From Saturnia japonica (lineage: Eukaryota; Arthropoda; Insecta; Lepidoptera; Saturniidae), in the NCBI GenBank assembly GCA_033032175.1, contig CM065325.1:2756930-2820929 (forward strand): DNA of 64,000 nucleotides, written 5' to 3'. The position numbers and the translations under genes were made by a program. Shown piece after piece: positions 13,201 through 28,200 of this stretch (its first letter is position 1; each line of letters opens with the position of its first letter). The notes below the pieces were generated by a model. That model did no database searches, was not told where the DNA came from, and worked only from the letters and a program-made list of their open reading frames with translations.

Positions 13201-16200
13201 TACGTAACAACTAACAAACCAATATCCTGTATTGGGCAACAGCCAGTTCTGGGATGGGCACGCTCCCCGTGTCCTATTTACACCAATGTCTACGATTAAG
13301 CTGTGCTCACAGCTCGTGACAGGATATGTATAATAGTAATACCAGCCTTTAAGTGACCTACTGCTGGGCAATGAGTCCACTTACCAGGGGAAGGTATCGG
13401 CTTAATTACCACGCCAACCCCTCGACGTCCTGGCAATTTCAGCAATCATATATTTTCCCACATACTGTGAGATTGTAAGAACTTTTATTATTCCTCTATC
13501 GTCCGCATTTAAAATTTAATTTAATTCTTGGCAGTTCGTAATTTCCATGGTTGTTACTTATTCTACTAGGTGCTAATATTAGGTACTTTTTTTGTTGTTT
13601 TTGTTTATGCTACCATAAGATAGCAGATGTTAATTGAAATTGAGCGCGAAATGTTGTTTCTTTTTTTTATGATAAGAAGGGGGCAAACGGGCAGGTGGCG
13701 CTCCTGATGAAAAGTGATCACCGCCGCCTACAAACATCCGCAACACCAGAGGGCTCGCAGATTCGATGCCGGCCTTTTAGCGAAGAATAAGCTCTCTTCT
13801 TGAAGGTCACCAGGTCATAACGGTTCGGAAAGACCTCAGGCTACAGCTGATTCCACTTAGTGGTTGTGCTAGGCAGAAAGTGCCTTAAGAAACGCACTGT
13901 TGTGGAACGCTGGACATCGAGGTGGTATGGAAGAAATTTACGATTCTGTCGCGATAGTGAAATTCAGCAGCTGGGATCAATCCAAACAATTCCGCGTAAC
14001 ACTCTCCATGATAAATGCGGTAGAAGATGCAGAGTGAACCAACATCTCTACGCAGAGCCAATGGATCAAGCCGATTGGAAAGAGCTTGATCGTCAATAAC
14101 TCAAGCCGTCCTACGCTGAATCCGGTCAAAAGGAAGTAGCTGCTACTGGGGGGCTCCCGCCCAGAGATGAGAATAATACTCCAAGCGGGGTCGAATTTGC
14201 GCCTTATAAAGATTTAGGTGATGAGCCGACGTGAAGTACCGTCTCGCCTTACAGAGCACACCAAGCTTCTTTGAGGCCAATTTGGCCTTACTTTCCAACT
14301 GACCGCGGAACTGGACGTCACTCGAAATGACGACGCCAAGAATTCTGATATTGGCTGTGGCAAACAGGGGAGTGTTTTCAAAACGAGGAGTTGCGACAAA
14401 TGGGGACTTTTTAGCGGTTAACGCACGGACTTGTTTCTTTTTAGGGTTGAACTGGACTAAGTTTAGTCAACCCCAGTCCACGACTTTAGTTAACAAAGAC
14501 TCGACTTCAGACACAAGTTTGTTACGGCTCTCATGGACGTATTCCCGGGAGATATTAGCACTGCCAGTGTACAAGACATCCACAGTGCTATCGTCAGCAT
14601 AGCAATGAATGTTGCTGATTAGCAACAAGTTATTGACATGCAGAAGAAAGAGAGTTGGAGCCAGTGCACAGCCTTGTGGGACCCCAGCATTGAGAAATTT
14701 AGAATCAGAACATGCACCGTCGACGACGACCTTGATGCTCCGATCGGCCAAAAAGGTGGTGATCCAATTACATAAATTCTCGGGGAGCCCATAGGAATGT
14801 AGCTTTGAAAGAAGCGCTTTGCGCCAAACCCGATCAAAGGCCTTCGCTACGTCAAGACTGACTGATTCCCTTGGTCTCGACTGCTTCTGCCCACCTATAA
14901 GTCAGGTAAACTAGAAGATCTCCGGCCGAGCGATCCCGACGAAAGCCGTACTGGCGGTCGCTAATCAGTCGGTGCTCCCCCAAGTAACGCAGAAGCTGGC
15001 AGTTGATAACGAATTCCATTATCTTAGAGAACAAGGAAGTGATGGCTATAGGCTTGTAATTGAACGGATTCGAGCGGTTACCTTTTTTAGGGATTGAGTG
15101 CACTAAAGCGGCCTTCCAGGATTTCGGGACTACGCCTAATGCATAGTAGTGCTGAAAAAGACGCGTTAAAACCGGTGCCAACTCCGGAGCACATATCTGC
15201 AGCACGATCGGAGGGATGCCATCAGGTCCACTCGACTTATAAATATCCAAGGAAAGAAGTGCTTTGCGAACTGCACTTTGCCGGAACTTAACCTCCGGCA
15301 TCGTAGTATCGCACCGCGGGATTGACGGTGAGGAATTTCCCTGATCATCCAGAATCGAGTTGGATGCAAAGACAGAGCCCAGAAGATCGGCTTTCAACTT
15401 CGCGGCATGGGCCAATGAGTCATCCTCCATGTGCAGGGGTGGAAAAGAAGGCTGACAGAAATTTTCTAAAACAGCTTTGGCGAGAGACCAAAACGCACGT
15501 GATCCCGATGGATGACGCGCCAGCTTATCGCCAATTCTGCCAATGTGCTCCGAACTTCGCCTTAGCAATGACACTTTTGGAAAGACCTAGAGGCAGAGTT
15601 ATACTCCTTTTTAAATATGCTGGTATTTACATCACCAGATGCCGACGCACCAGCCCAGGCCTGGTAGCATTCCCGCTTTCAGCGTAAAGCCGTCTTGCAA
15701 GGCTGGGATCTGCCACCAATGGGCACTTCGGAGAATGGAATAAAGAGCTCCTTACCCTGAAGCACCACATCAGCGACAGAGTCAGCAACGACGTCTGGAT
15801 CATCCGGCGAGAAGCAAATCTGCCCATGGGTAAGACGCAAAGAATGACCGCATCCCACCCAATCCGCTGACCTACAGTGCCATACGCGCGGCAGCCCGCA
15901 AAGAGTGGCCGCGTTGAACGGGTAACAGGCACTGTACTCCAGATAAGGCAGTGGTCCGACGAACCAAGAGGAGGATAGACAGAAACCAGGTAGCCGTCCG
16001 GATGAGAGGTCAACAGAAGTTCAAACAGGGAAGGTGTATGATCCTCCACATCTGGGATTCGCGTTGGCGTGTTGACCAGTTGTGTCAGATCATATACTAG
16101 TGCGAAATCGCAAACTGATCTCCCGCATGATCGGTGGTGCGTGACCTAAGCCACTCGACGTGGTGGGCGTTAAAGTCGTCAAGAAACACGATCTCTGCGG

Positions 16201-19200
16201 ACGGGACCTGCTGCAGAAAAGAATCTGTAGCCATTTGCATGTGCTCAACTAGTCGGTCAGTTTCGGCATCACCACTATGGAATCTATACAGGCACGCGTA
16301 GATTTGCGGATGATCGACGCAATCTACGTGTAGCCAGAGGATGGATAGGCCCCGAACTTCAAGGCTGTCTCTTATGTACACGCACACCCTAGCTCGCGGT
16401 ACAAAGGAATGCTCCAGATTGTACTCCGGGTAGGAGAGGGAAGAGGTGTCAGCCGGAGAATATATCTGCGTCTCAGTAAGAAAGAGCAAGGCCGGCTTCC
16501 CTGCCTCAAGATGGAAGTGAACGGCGTTTAAGATGGAATTCAGCCCCCTTATGTTACAAAAGTCCACAGCTAGCGTAGAAGGGGTGGCCACTTGTTGCCT
16601 GCTCTGTTTAGCTCGAACAGGTGTTGAAAGCGCAAAATTGCCCTCTCCAGAATACTGAGGGCAGCCTGGGCATCCACGCTCAGGAGATGTATGACCTGAA
16701 CGTGGACGCCCAGAGAGGGATTCTCCACCGCGATATACGTTGGTGGTACCCTCCTGGGGTAGATAAACAAAATTTCGCACTGCCATGTAATAGTGTGGGG
16801 AAGGGATGGGGAATGGGCCACCGGGACTCTCACAGACCGAACGAAACGCGACAGCATAGCTGCCACTTGACGCCGATTTGACATTTTTCAAATTATTGCC
16901 AGTTAAATCTGAAGGTTTGGTTGAAAAACAGCATCGTCTGGCGAGTTTCCTCACGGGTGACAAAACATCTGATGCCAAATATTTTTGTCACATCGTTTAT
17001 TTTTCTTGCTTTTGTTTCTAATATCGCATGTTTTATTAAGCTTTTTTTTCATGATTTTGTTTTGTTTGTGTACTTGTGACAATAAGTAATTTATTTTATT
17101 CTTTCTTTCATAATCCTATAGTGCTGCCAATTTCAATTAGTAGATGTATGCAAATTCCGAAATTTTTTTTGGTATATGTCGGGGTTTCAAACAGCGGATA
17201 ACGAATTGGTATTCCGCTCTTTTAAGCCACTCGACTCGACCACTATATTTATGCAAGCGGTAACACAAAATTTAATTGTATAGTACAGTAAAGGAAAGCC
17301 AAGAAATTTTATTATTTTGATTCGTATAATAATATATACCTTGAATATCTGCATAGCGGCCACCTCCTCGGCCTCGTTGAGCTTGCTGAGGCTGTGGGGC
17401 AGCGTGCGAGACCAGCACCAGTACCCGGCCGAGAACCCCTTGTAACACTCGCCTTGCGCCTCCGCGGATATATCCAACCGGAGTTTCTCCAGCCGGTGTT
17501 TACTTAATCTGTTATGATCATTTTCTTAAATTAAAATAGTATATCTTTGTTTACTAACTGTCATTCATCGGTTTCACCCGTGTTTAATTTATTTTATTAA
17601 CTCTCCATCGTATTTTTACCAACGTACTCGTGTAACATATTGTTGTTCACACTTTCCATACTTGTTTACAACTTGCCAGATTGCTTTATGGTCAAGATTA
17701 CTACCCCGATAAATAAGTGTCTCAGCGTGAAATTATATAGCTTATAACCTTATTCAATAAATAGGCCATAAAATGCAAAAAAAAAATAGTACATCCAGAG
17801 ATAAGCGTGATCAAACAAACAAATCTCTTGCATCAAGAATCAAATACTGATTAGCTTGGATTCCACAACTCTGCACCAACAAGCGCCTATTTTGAGCAAT
17901 GAACCTGAGCTTTTGATGAAGGAAAACATCGTGATGAAATCAAGCATAATGGTAGGGCTTTTTCAAATGCCAGCCTGGCTAGCTACCACCCTCAAGTCTA
18001 AAATTTGTCGCCAAGCACCAATAGCTATTCCGGCAGCTGCACTTTAGAGCCAGTCTTGTAAACATAGCGTGCTACCACCTTGGCCCACATAGTCACTAAC
18101 GATCAGGTGAATTTATAGCCACAACGCTAAACTTATAACGATAAAAAAAAATTTGGTTCCACATAATAATATACTACCTACCTTCTAAGTGTGTTTCTTA
18201 GAAAATTCCCAGTTGAGAGTTCAGTGGGTCGCCGCAGCATGCCTGAGTCCACGAGCGCCCGGCGAGCATTGCGCAGCGCGCCCGCTAGCCGAGACCGCTC
18301 TGACGCGGGCGCAGCCCTACGTGCCGGCTCATCCGCCAGACCGTTAGCTAGCACGGGGCTGTACGCCGCCATCAGCCAAGCAGCCTCGTTCTTTTGCGCA
18401 GATTCCAGTACTATGCATCTACATCCGATTGATTATGTTTTTATAAAGAGTTAATATAATAACACAGTGTAAAGATTTACAGTCAGAAAACGGACACTTA
18501 TAGACGGAACAACTATGCGTCGTTTACGAGAGAGGTGCGTGTGCATACATATGCTTGGGATACGCCATTGCAGGTTGACGCATTTTATTTCGTTTTCGTT
18601 CACAATTCACAGGAGCAAATTACATTTATGGTAAATAATTAAACAAATGTCACCGAAGATTTTGATATTTTGATTAAATAGAATTCTTTTTATAAATAAA
18701 ACTTAACTATGTAGTATCTTATACTATTGAGTTTATAATAAAAATCAACAGACTATATAGAGTAATGTGACAACAACCCATGCGGTAGTACGTGTGTCTA
18801 GACGGAAGCGGCATTTCGCGAAACATCAAAGGCGATGCCCCACTGAATACACGGTTGTAATAATGTATGCATTTGAACCCAAACAACAGCACACATATTT
18901 TTCCGTAACTAAAGTATTTATACTTCTGTTCTTTGAAGCAATTGCTTAGGAAATCAGAAAGAAGTAAATAAAGAAAGTGTCATCGAAAAGATGTAATTAA
19001 TTTGGCTGTCCAAAAGTAAACGGACGAAGTCGTGCTAATCTAAGCCTGTCAGAAACCCAGGACGGTATAACTATATGAAAACTTTTGTTATATGTCCGTC
19101 TCTCGTTACCCCTGAACCAAATAATTATAGAGAGACTTGAGATCTCCAAGAACTTCTGGAGTTTTTTTTGACTGAATAAAAACCAGTGTACCTAAGACCG

Positions 19201-22200
19201 TCATGTTGCCCGTGGTGCGTCAGACTGATGGTGAGGCCGCTGTCGACTGGGTCCATGAGTAACGCAGCGATAGTGTTATACGGGTATTCCGCTAAGACCA
19301 CCTTGTCCGAGGGACGGACCAGCACCACACCCTCAGAACCGACGCCTAACATTACGTTGGGTCCTATTATAACAAATTAATATAAATTACAATTTCATTT
19401 AATACATAAATAAGGGTGTAATAAAGTCAATTTTCTTTGTTTTTTTTTTTAGTTATTAATACTCAGATGCAAAATGTTAATAAAATTCTTAAGAAATACT
19501 GACAAACAACACAGTTTATACCTGTGAGTCTAGAAGTATGAAATTTTGCATAGACGTTCCTTATAATATGAAGCAGATGAGGACTAAGAAAGATTTTTAC
19601 AATTGGGCACACTGATAGTTTATTAGGTCATCTTTACCAGCCGTGTCTGTATTACTCGAGGAAAATGGACTCTATTTTTTTAATGTTACAAGTCATCAGT
19701 GCTCACCGTGAGCCCAATATCCTTTGTACGTGACTGGGAAGAGAGTGACGCCGTAGAGAGGGTACTGCATCACGCAAGACAAGTATAACGCCTTGGCGGT
19801 CAGCTCCGCCCGTCCAGCGCCGTACTGCCGATGCGCTTGAGCAAGTATCGTAGCCTAGAGACATAGTTAATTATTATAGTAGACGAAATGACGACAGCAT
19901 TATTATTGAATTGATATCAAAACTAAAAAAAATAACATTTTTTCTTAACAATAACCCAAATATTAAATAATATTTTAAAACCAAATTAAGTTTTATAATC
20001 GTAGACTGATTTTTTAATAATTTAAATGCCATCTTTGGAATACCCATTTGACGAAACAGATTTTCGTGTAGTATAGATGGGCAATAGGTTGATTAAGACG
20101 AGACCAAAAACGTAATAAATACACTTGTGTGCGTATTATTTTGTTAATTTTCTCTGTTATACGTGTTACGTCCAGTTGCAGTAGATATAACCAGAAGTAA
20201 ACACATCTACTAAACATTAAATTACACTTTAAAAGTTTTATTTTTGCAAATATGAGTGCGATTTGTTTAATCCCGATTAATGTAGGTTGATAGCGCGTAC
20301 GAAAATGGTCACGAATTCCTATCTCGTTCTATCACAAGAGTATATGATGCTCTTTCTCTTTCTAGTTGCCGATATATAGGTATATATGAAATCTATGAGA
20401 TAAAGCCATGCCGGACTAGGCTTCAATAAACGGGATCATGTAAAATTATTAAAATAAAGAAACATTCAAAATCTCAAATAATAAATAGATATTTTTAGAT
20501 GTAGTCAGACAACAAATACGAAGGAGTATTTGATTTGAAATAAATTTTATACAAAACAGAACTGTTCTCCGTTAGAATATGGTGCTGATACATATATTAT
20601 GTATATGCGTTAAAAACAAATAGTCAATCGCAATAGTGACCTATATCTATTTATAGCATAAGGATGTCATTAAAATGCCCCCTGCATTGTGCTATTTTTA
20701 GAATTTGATTGTTTACTTAAACAATAAGTTCGATAAGGTTTCAATATGTGCGTGTTCCGTGACGCTTAACTACACGATATCTGTAGTGGATTCTAGACGT
20801 TTCTAGATATTTCTAGAAAATTTATATTTTTATACAGATCGTAACAATATACTGACCCACTGGTGCGCCGGCCTGGCCCTAGCTATGCGCTGCGGTAGGA
20901 ATTGTTCAGGGTGTGCGTAGTAGGCGCGCGTGTGTGGAGGCGGCGGACTCGGAGGAGGTTCACCCAACGAAACCTGCGCCTGTAGTCCGGCCAACTGAAG
21001 AGCCACCTTCTCCGATACTGGGAACTCGTCCATCTATAAACAAGAATAACTCTGCAACTCTAATTTTTACCATTTTGTGTAAAGTTGCAGGCGACGATTG
21101 AATGTGCAGGACCAAACACCTATTCCAGTGGTGGGCATTAATGATGATCAATAATGATGATAGTCTACTATCAATGTGACTTTTGAAACAAACAATTTCG
21201 CGAATTATGTGTAAATAGAAAGTGGTTTCGATTTATACAGCGCCATGTATGCATGGTATGTTAAAATTCAAGAAAAAGTTCTCAGTCTGGAGAATGTAAT
21301 GAAATAAAGAAAGGTGCAACAAGTACATCTTCAGTACTGAGACGCCAAGGCCAACTTCAAATGCATGTGGTGCACCCTGAAGAGCAACGAACGTAGAAAT
21401 GGCGATAGCGGGGTGGTAGGGCTGTTTTGCTCGATAAGGTTTATGTGGTGAAAAGCTCGTCAGAGAGACTCGCTTTTCCGTGTCGCGTTTCGGGATCAGC
21501 ACATAGTACATATCCAGTTAAGTTAATGCAGGCCGACAGCTACGACCGTCGATAGATTACGATCAGTTGGTGGTCGCCGTTATGTTAGGATTGTACTGTG
21601 GTTACCGTCAGGGACAGTACAGGCAATTTTCCGTGCTTACTATGTATATAAAAAAATAATATATTTAAGATAAAATTGTAATACCTTGACAACACTGTGT
21701 ACAGCCTGTGCATACAGCAATGCGACTTCGACAGGATCGTGCGGCAACTCCCGCCCGCCGCGGAACAAACGACGTTTGAACACGAAACGATTATCCGCTG
21801 AGCCGCCACCCGGCCCTTGTTGCCTGACAATCATCATCAATTCCTAATATGGTACCAAGTTTTTTTAAATATTCTTCTTCTGCTTCTTCGTAACTTGGCA
21901 ACTAGTCCTCTTTAATGAAGACCATAACTGCTATTGTCAAGTTAATAAAGTGTCCTGTCTTATGAATATCTCAGTATCCTAACAAGACGGTGGCTCCCTT
22001 GTTAGAACTTTCTAAGAAGTTTTTGTGGAACCTCAGAATGAATGCTTTCAGCTTATATTTATAATCCACTTCACTTATGCACAAAAACCAAAGTAAATAA
22101 ATTAAAAATAATAACCACAACATGTCACTTCAAGCTCCCGCCAAAAACTTCATTTTGAATATTAATTTATTGAGCGCACTTTTTCTATAAGAAAAAGAGC

Positions 22201-25200
22201 ACTTTGCTCTCTCAGTCTCAATCTCAATGTTATTTTTGTCCCGGTTGACTGCGACTTTTACGACCACCATACGCCAGTTGCGTAAAACCCGTCACAGTCG
22301 CACGCTTAGGCGTTTCGCGTTCCTGAATTAAGTCAGTGTATATTCAGTAATCAAGCTGTATAGTAAAGTGTCTATACCTAACTAGGTCGCGACCACCATA
22401 CACATAGTGATAACCTAGACACAGTGACTCTGTTTTTGTTTGTCGCGTTTTGGGATCAGCAATTGTATATCCAAACGCCAAGAGTCTTAGTCGCCACCTC
22501 CACGAGCGAGTGTATCGCCACGTGAGGATTATTCTTTCGTCTGCATGTCGTTACGTGTCCTCAACAAGTTGTTTTAAAAAGACTTCAATTTGGTGACAGA
22601 CAAGAGTAAACTCGAAAGTCAGTGCCAATAAGGTTAGCGAGGGCGAGAGTGCGTCATGTTTTGCGGCGAGTAGGTCGCGTCGTGCAGCGAGTCGTTAACG
22701 TTTTCCTCGACGCATCACCGCTATAATATCGTCGTATGGAGTTGTTATAGTATGAAGTGGAAGGACGATAATATCGCCGTGATAAATTCGCTCGTGGAGG
22801 TGGCGCCTTATAGACAGCGACGACCGGCGATGAATTGTCGTCGATGGTCGTCATTGTTTTTAGATTGTACTTAGGTTACCATCAGATGTAATAAAAAATA
22901 ATGTCTTGGCAGAGTGACTCACATCTCCCAAGCGGCGATGACGTCATAGAGGTAGTGAGTGGCCCGCACGTGCTCCTCCTTGCCCGCACGTTGCTGGTAG
23001 ACCGCCCAGCCGGCACGCGAGTGCGGCGCGAGACCCAGCTTGTCGGCGAGCCTGGCCGCCGCCGCAGCCGCCGTGTCCGCAGGGTGCACGTCTATCGCCT
23101 TCGTGCGTCCGTCCAGGAAGAAGAACCGGCACACTATAGTACCTAAACGACGCATCGCCTGTACGAAAAATGATCCCATGTTACGAAAAAAATAAACTAC
23201 ATGTCCGAGTGTGCATTGCTCTTATTGAAAATCAACGTTGAAATACTACAAAGGCATAATGCACTACTGCAATATGTAGCCGAATGAAAACCATACTATA
23301 TGATATAATAAGTAATATTTCTTTTTATGTTCGTTTCTTTTTTAGCATGTACCAGCAATAAACATTTTTTTATTTATTTCTATCAATACGTGCACTAATG
23401 TAATCGTGTCCTTAGCAAACAATATAATAAAAAAATCACAAAATTTATTGTTCTCTAGTTCGTTCCTGGAAAGTTTCCAATAACCTTTTCCAAGGCTTAA
23501 TTTAAGCGTTTACGATAATATAACCAATCTTTGTCTAAAGTTTCCTCGATATGGTTGCAATTATATGGGCAAGTATCGTGAAAGAACTTCACTTTATTCA
23601 CGAGGTTCATAGACAATACAAATTAGAATAATATTTTAATAGCGCTGCACAAACGTAGACACCCGTCTTGTGTCGGATACAATCTACCAGATATTATTAT
23701 ATTCATTCAATCAATATAAAATCAATCACTACCTTCATACACGGACCACTATTTGTGTCTAGTTGCTTCCACATGACACACACAGGCTGACAAAATGTTT
23801 GGCGTAAACAAATAGAAACTTGTCAGTTGGTAAACACATTTTCATGCATTTTTACTTATTATACACATTTGTCGGTTATGTCGCATCGAGAATATTGATT
23901 AAGCTCACTCACAGCTATCTCCACAGTGCTCGGTGGTAGTTGTCTAGGTGCGGCGCCACGACAGTTGTCCAGGCACCACTGCGCGCAATGTGCGGCGCGT
24001 GCCGTCGGTGTGGCAGGTGAAGCGGGCGACGTAGCCGGTTCGTTGCCAAGGAGTCGTGCACGCGCCCGCAGCCACGCACAGTAGTAACGGGCGAGGCCGC
24101 GGCTTGGTTGCCACGCGACCGCGCACAGGCAGAGAATGAGCCAGACACGTTCCGCCCAGTCTTCTACTGGGCATTCTGTTATCTGTGAAAAATATACAGG
24201 GTTATTGGTAATTCGACGTATTCCGGTTAGGAGGTGACTATTATCATAATTTTAAACCCCCATATGCATTAAGCAAAAGTGAACCATTTTTGTGGTATCA
24301 TGTTTTTAGCTTTCTTCAAATTAAGTAAAAAATGTAAAATCAAAATTTTATTTAACAAAAAGTATCAGTTTAAATCTTATTTTTTCTCCTGATTTATAAA
24401 AACGATTACACAGATTATTTATCAATATTAAAACAACAATTATCGGTCCAAATATAAAAAATGCGAGACGAAAAACGATATTATTTCAAGTTTTTTTGAG
24501 ATTTTTTTCCACTAAAATGCCTTAAAACAAAAAAAAAACTTGTCTTGCAGATTATTTTTAAAAACATATCCGTTTTCTCAGCTCTCCAACAACTACGAAT
24601 TTATTTCAACAAAACTGAAAAAAATGATCACAAAGGAAGCAGGCGGAAATTCGTATTCGAACTAAACTTAAAATAGCTGTTTGAATATCTTGCAAATAGG
24701 TTTAATGCGTACCTAAGCCAATGTAGGAAGCAAACTGGCAGGTTAAGGAGAAAAACAAAGTTTTCAAAGAGTATTTTTTCAAAAACTTTTGAAACCTTCA
24801 TAACCGTTGGAGTAGGTATGATAATAATAAAAATGATATAGTGTGCCTTCATGATACATTTTCTTCAAAGTAGGGAAGATAAGATCCATTTGGATATACA
24901 TGCTGAGAATATGAACTGCTCGAATCATCTAAAAACTGTAAGAAGTATTACATTTTCCCATAAATTGCAACTTAAAACTTGCACTGTATAATTTATTTCA
25001 CTATAGGACCAAAATTTTTTGTTTTTTACCTGTCTCACACATTGCACTAGTATTTCATCTCTCAACTCCTCGCGCTCCAAACCCTTGCCGATCAGAGATT
25101 GTATCACCTGCGTCTCCTTCTCCGCCGTCAGTTCTCCGCGCATGTAGCGACATAGTTCCTACGAAACAGACATTTTTTAAATTAGGCCATCAAAACCACT

Positions 25201-28200
25201 ATTTTTATAGAACATAAAAATGATTTAAAATAAATAATCAGGATGGGCCAGAAAAGCGTACGATTTTAAAAACACTCTTGCGTTTGAACCTTATGAGAGG
25301 GGGCTGCACGGGTGAAGGGGATGAGAAGCTCGGTTCTCGGAAATTTAGTCACGATGGATCGCTTCACCGGAGCGCAGCGTGCATTCTGCGTTAAACATTA
25401 TTATAAAAATGGCTATTCGTGCGCTATTGTTCACGTTTATTTCAGAGTGAGTTTGGATTACATGACGTAAATCAGTGTCCGAAGGAGAGTGTGATTCGAT
25501 TGTGGGTCAGAAAGTTCGAAGCTACTGTGTTCGACTCTCAATTAGAAGCCTGCGGGAGCCCAAGGTTAACAAGAACGGAAGACACAATTGAACAAGTTAC
25601 AGCTTCAGTTCAACGTAATCCTGTTCTATCGACTCGCAAGCAATCAGCTGAAATTGTGGTGTCCAGAACATCTTTGCGTCGCATTTTGTTGAAAGATTTG
25701 AATTTGCACCCGTATATAATTCAACTTTTGCAGGAATTGACTTTTGAACGTTTCAGAGTTTCAACAATATTCTGTTCTCCTATGAAGCCCATTTTCACTT
25801 CAATGGGCATGTCAATAAACAGAACTGCCGTTACTGGGCTGCAGAGAACCCATGTGCTAAACATCAAAAGCCTCTGCATTCGCTGAAAGTAACCGTTTGG
25901 GCGGCCATATCAGCACACGGAATTATCGGACTCTATTTCTATGAAAATCAACAAAGGCAATCTCTGTCACTGTAAATTCCGACCGATACATAACCATGTT
26001 AAAGGATTTTTTCTTTCCGCAACTGCAATAATTTGAAGCCTATAATCGTGCGACGTGGTTTCAACAAGATGGTGCGAAATACCATACATCTAATGCCTCG
26101 TTGGCGGCCGTAAACGAGATGTTTGCTGGGATACTGATATCGCGCCGAGGTGACATTGCATGGCCGCCTAGAAGTCCGGATCTAACGCCACTGGACTTTA
26201 TAATGTGGGGATACCTGAAAAGTAGAGTCTACCCCAATAACCCAGCCACGATTAATCTGTTGAAGATAAATATCCGGGAAGAAATGGCAGCTATTCCTCG
26301 TACAATGTGACAGTGAGTTTTTACCAATTTGAGGTTCAGATTCTAGGAATGTTTGCAGCGGGATGCTGCACACCTGAATGTTGTAATTTTTAAGAAACAA
26401 ATTTCCCAGATGACTATTTTAATTGAAATAAAGATGTGTATGTGTATTGTATTGAGTTTCTTTTTATTATTTTTTAAATTTCACAAATCTTTCTGGCCCA
26501 TCCTGTATAAAACTGTAAAAAAAAATTAAGCTATTGAAATTGAGAAATATGTTTAAGAGGAGAATATTATTCAATCCATTAAATATACTTGCTCCATAAC
26601 CAATTTCATTAACTGGCCGATTCCTTGCGAAACGCCGATAAATTAACTGGTTGATTCCTTATTAAAGATCAACAAATTAACAGGCTGGTTTCTTGTTCAA
26701 GGTCGTTAGATAAATTCACTGGATGGTTCTTTATAGAAATGTCGATAAATTAACAGTTTGGTTCCTTTTAAAATGACGATAAATATAACAGTTGGTTTCT
26801 TGTGGAAAGTCAATGAACTGATTTGCTGATTCCTTGTGGAAAATTTATTTCACGCCGTTATGAATATAATTATAGTTAACAAACCCGGAATATATTGACA
26901 GCGGCGGTGACGCTCTCCGGGTCGTGTAACTGTATGTGCGAGGTCGGTATGTTGTTGCCCTTGTGGTATGTCACCATCTCTTCTTTCGTTAACATCTCCA
27001 TCGATTTACTTTTGCGCGTCAACGTTGCTATTATCGTTCCTTAGAAAAAAAATAGTTTACATTACTAGCTAGAATATGAAAAAATGGAATAAAATATTGT
27101 ATTTTTTGCAATTTAATTAATACAGACTACATTAAGGTTGCCGCTTGTTAATTATGAAAATAAACTATAGTGGTTGTTAATGTTAGGAAAAATGTACGTT
27201 GTTTCAAAACAAAGTATGTTAGTAAAATATCAGTGGAGATAGGAGATTAAATGGTCTTGTCGTAAACTATAATACGATTTTTTTTTCTTTAAACATTTTG
27301 CATATGATTTTTACAGACTTTTTTATTGTTGATATAAAGTGTAAAGTATAGTTGCCCTAAACAACGGACAATGAGTATTTTATTACGATATATGGCCGTA
27401 TGAGTGGCGACCCTAGTTACTTTCACTTTATAGACGACTGCTTGCCACCTTCGCATTGTGGTAAATTAAAAAAAAAATACATGTGTGCAGTTCAAACGTG
27501 GTAGAAGTGAAACCTTCAGAAAAAATTAAAATTTATCTTATTTAATATTTCTTTTTAAAAATCCCAAATCAGCGGGACTTGAACTAGCGACCACTTGTAC
27601 TGTACATACAACAGTGCGTACAAGTCTGTTCGTCTCTAGCAGTGGCTAGGCCAATTCGAGGACGGTCATAGTCGTGAAAATCAGGACACGCATTAACCGT
27701 GTATAATGTAATTGTATTCTATCTAATGCTCTCGCAGGCCAAATCCTACAGTTGTACGTGTTTCTCTCTTTTTAGTGTCGCTTTTTCGTTTAATCGCGCT
27801 TCAAATCACAACGGTAAAGTAATTTTTCACTTTAAAATTTTTATTAGTAATTACCTTCGGGAGATCTAGGATGGTCGTTGAAGTATAGTTTGGCGAATTC
27901 GGTGAGGTCAGTATTCGTATCCGCGGGGGGAGTAGTCGGCAGCGCGGCGGGGGTGGGAGGCGATGCCGCTTCCATCTGGTGGAGCCGACGTTCCACGCGC
28001 TCTTTCCGACGAGCATTGCGCTCTGTACTCTGTTCAGAATTAAATATGCATTTATAATTCAAGCCAATAGGCATTTAACCAAAACATAAAATGTAAGGAA
28101 ATTAAGAAGTGTATATAAAATTATCGAAAGTACTTACTGTAAAGATTACATATTAATTTATCACAGAAAAGAGACTCAAATTGATTTTTTAATAAAAAAG

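Larger units (their letters stand above)
13655..16985 (-). mobile_element. CR1/jockey-type LINE, decayed
   Basis: A 3.3-kb element in intron 29, in the same orientation as the host gene. Endonuclease and reverse transcriptase segments are recognisable, broken by frameshifts and stops. It ends at the A-rich tail (ATAAAAAAAAGAAAC on the minus strand) after the GTGATCACTTTTCATCAGGA motif common in moth CR1-like 3-prime ends. Exact right end not determined; no target duplication found. Confidence 0.85.
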
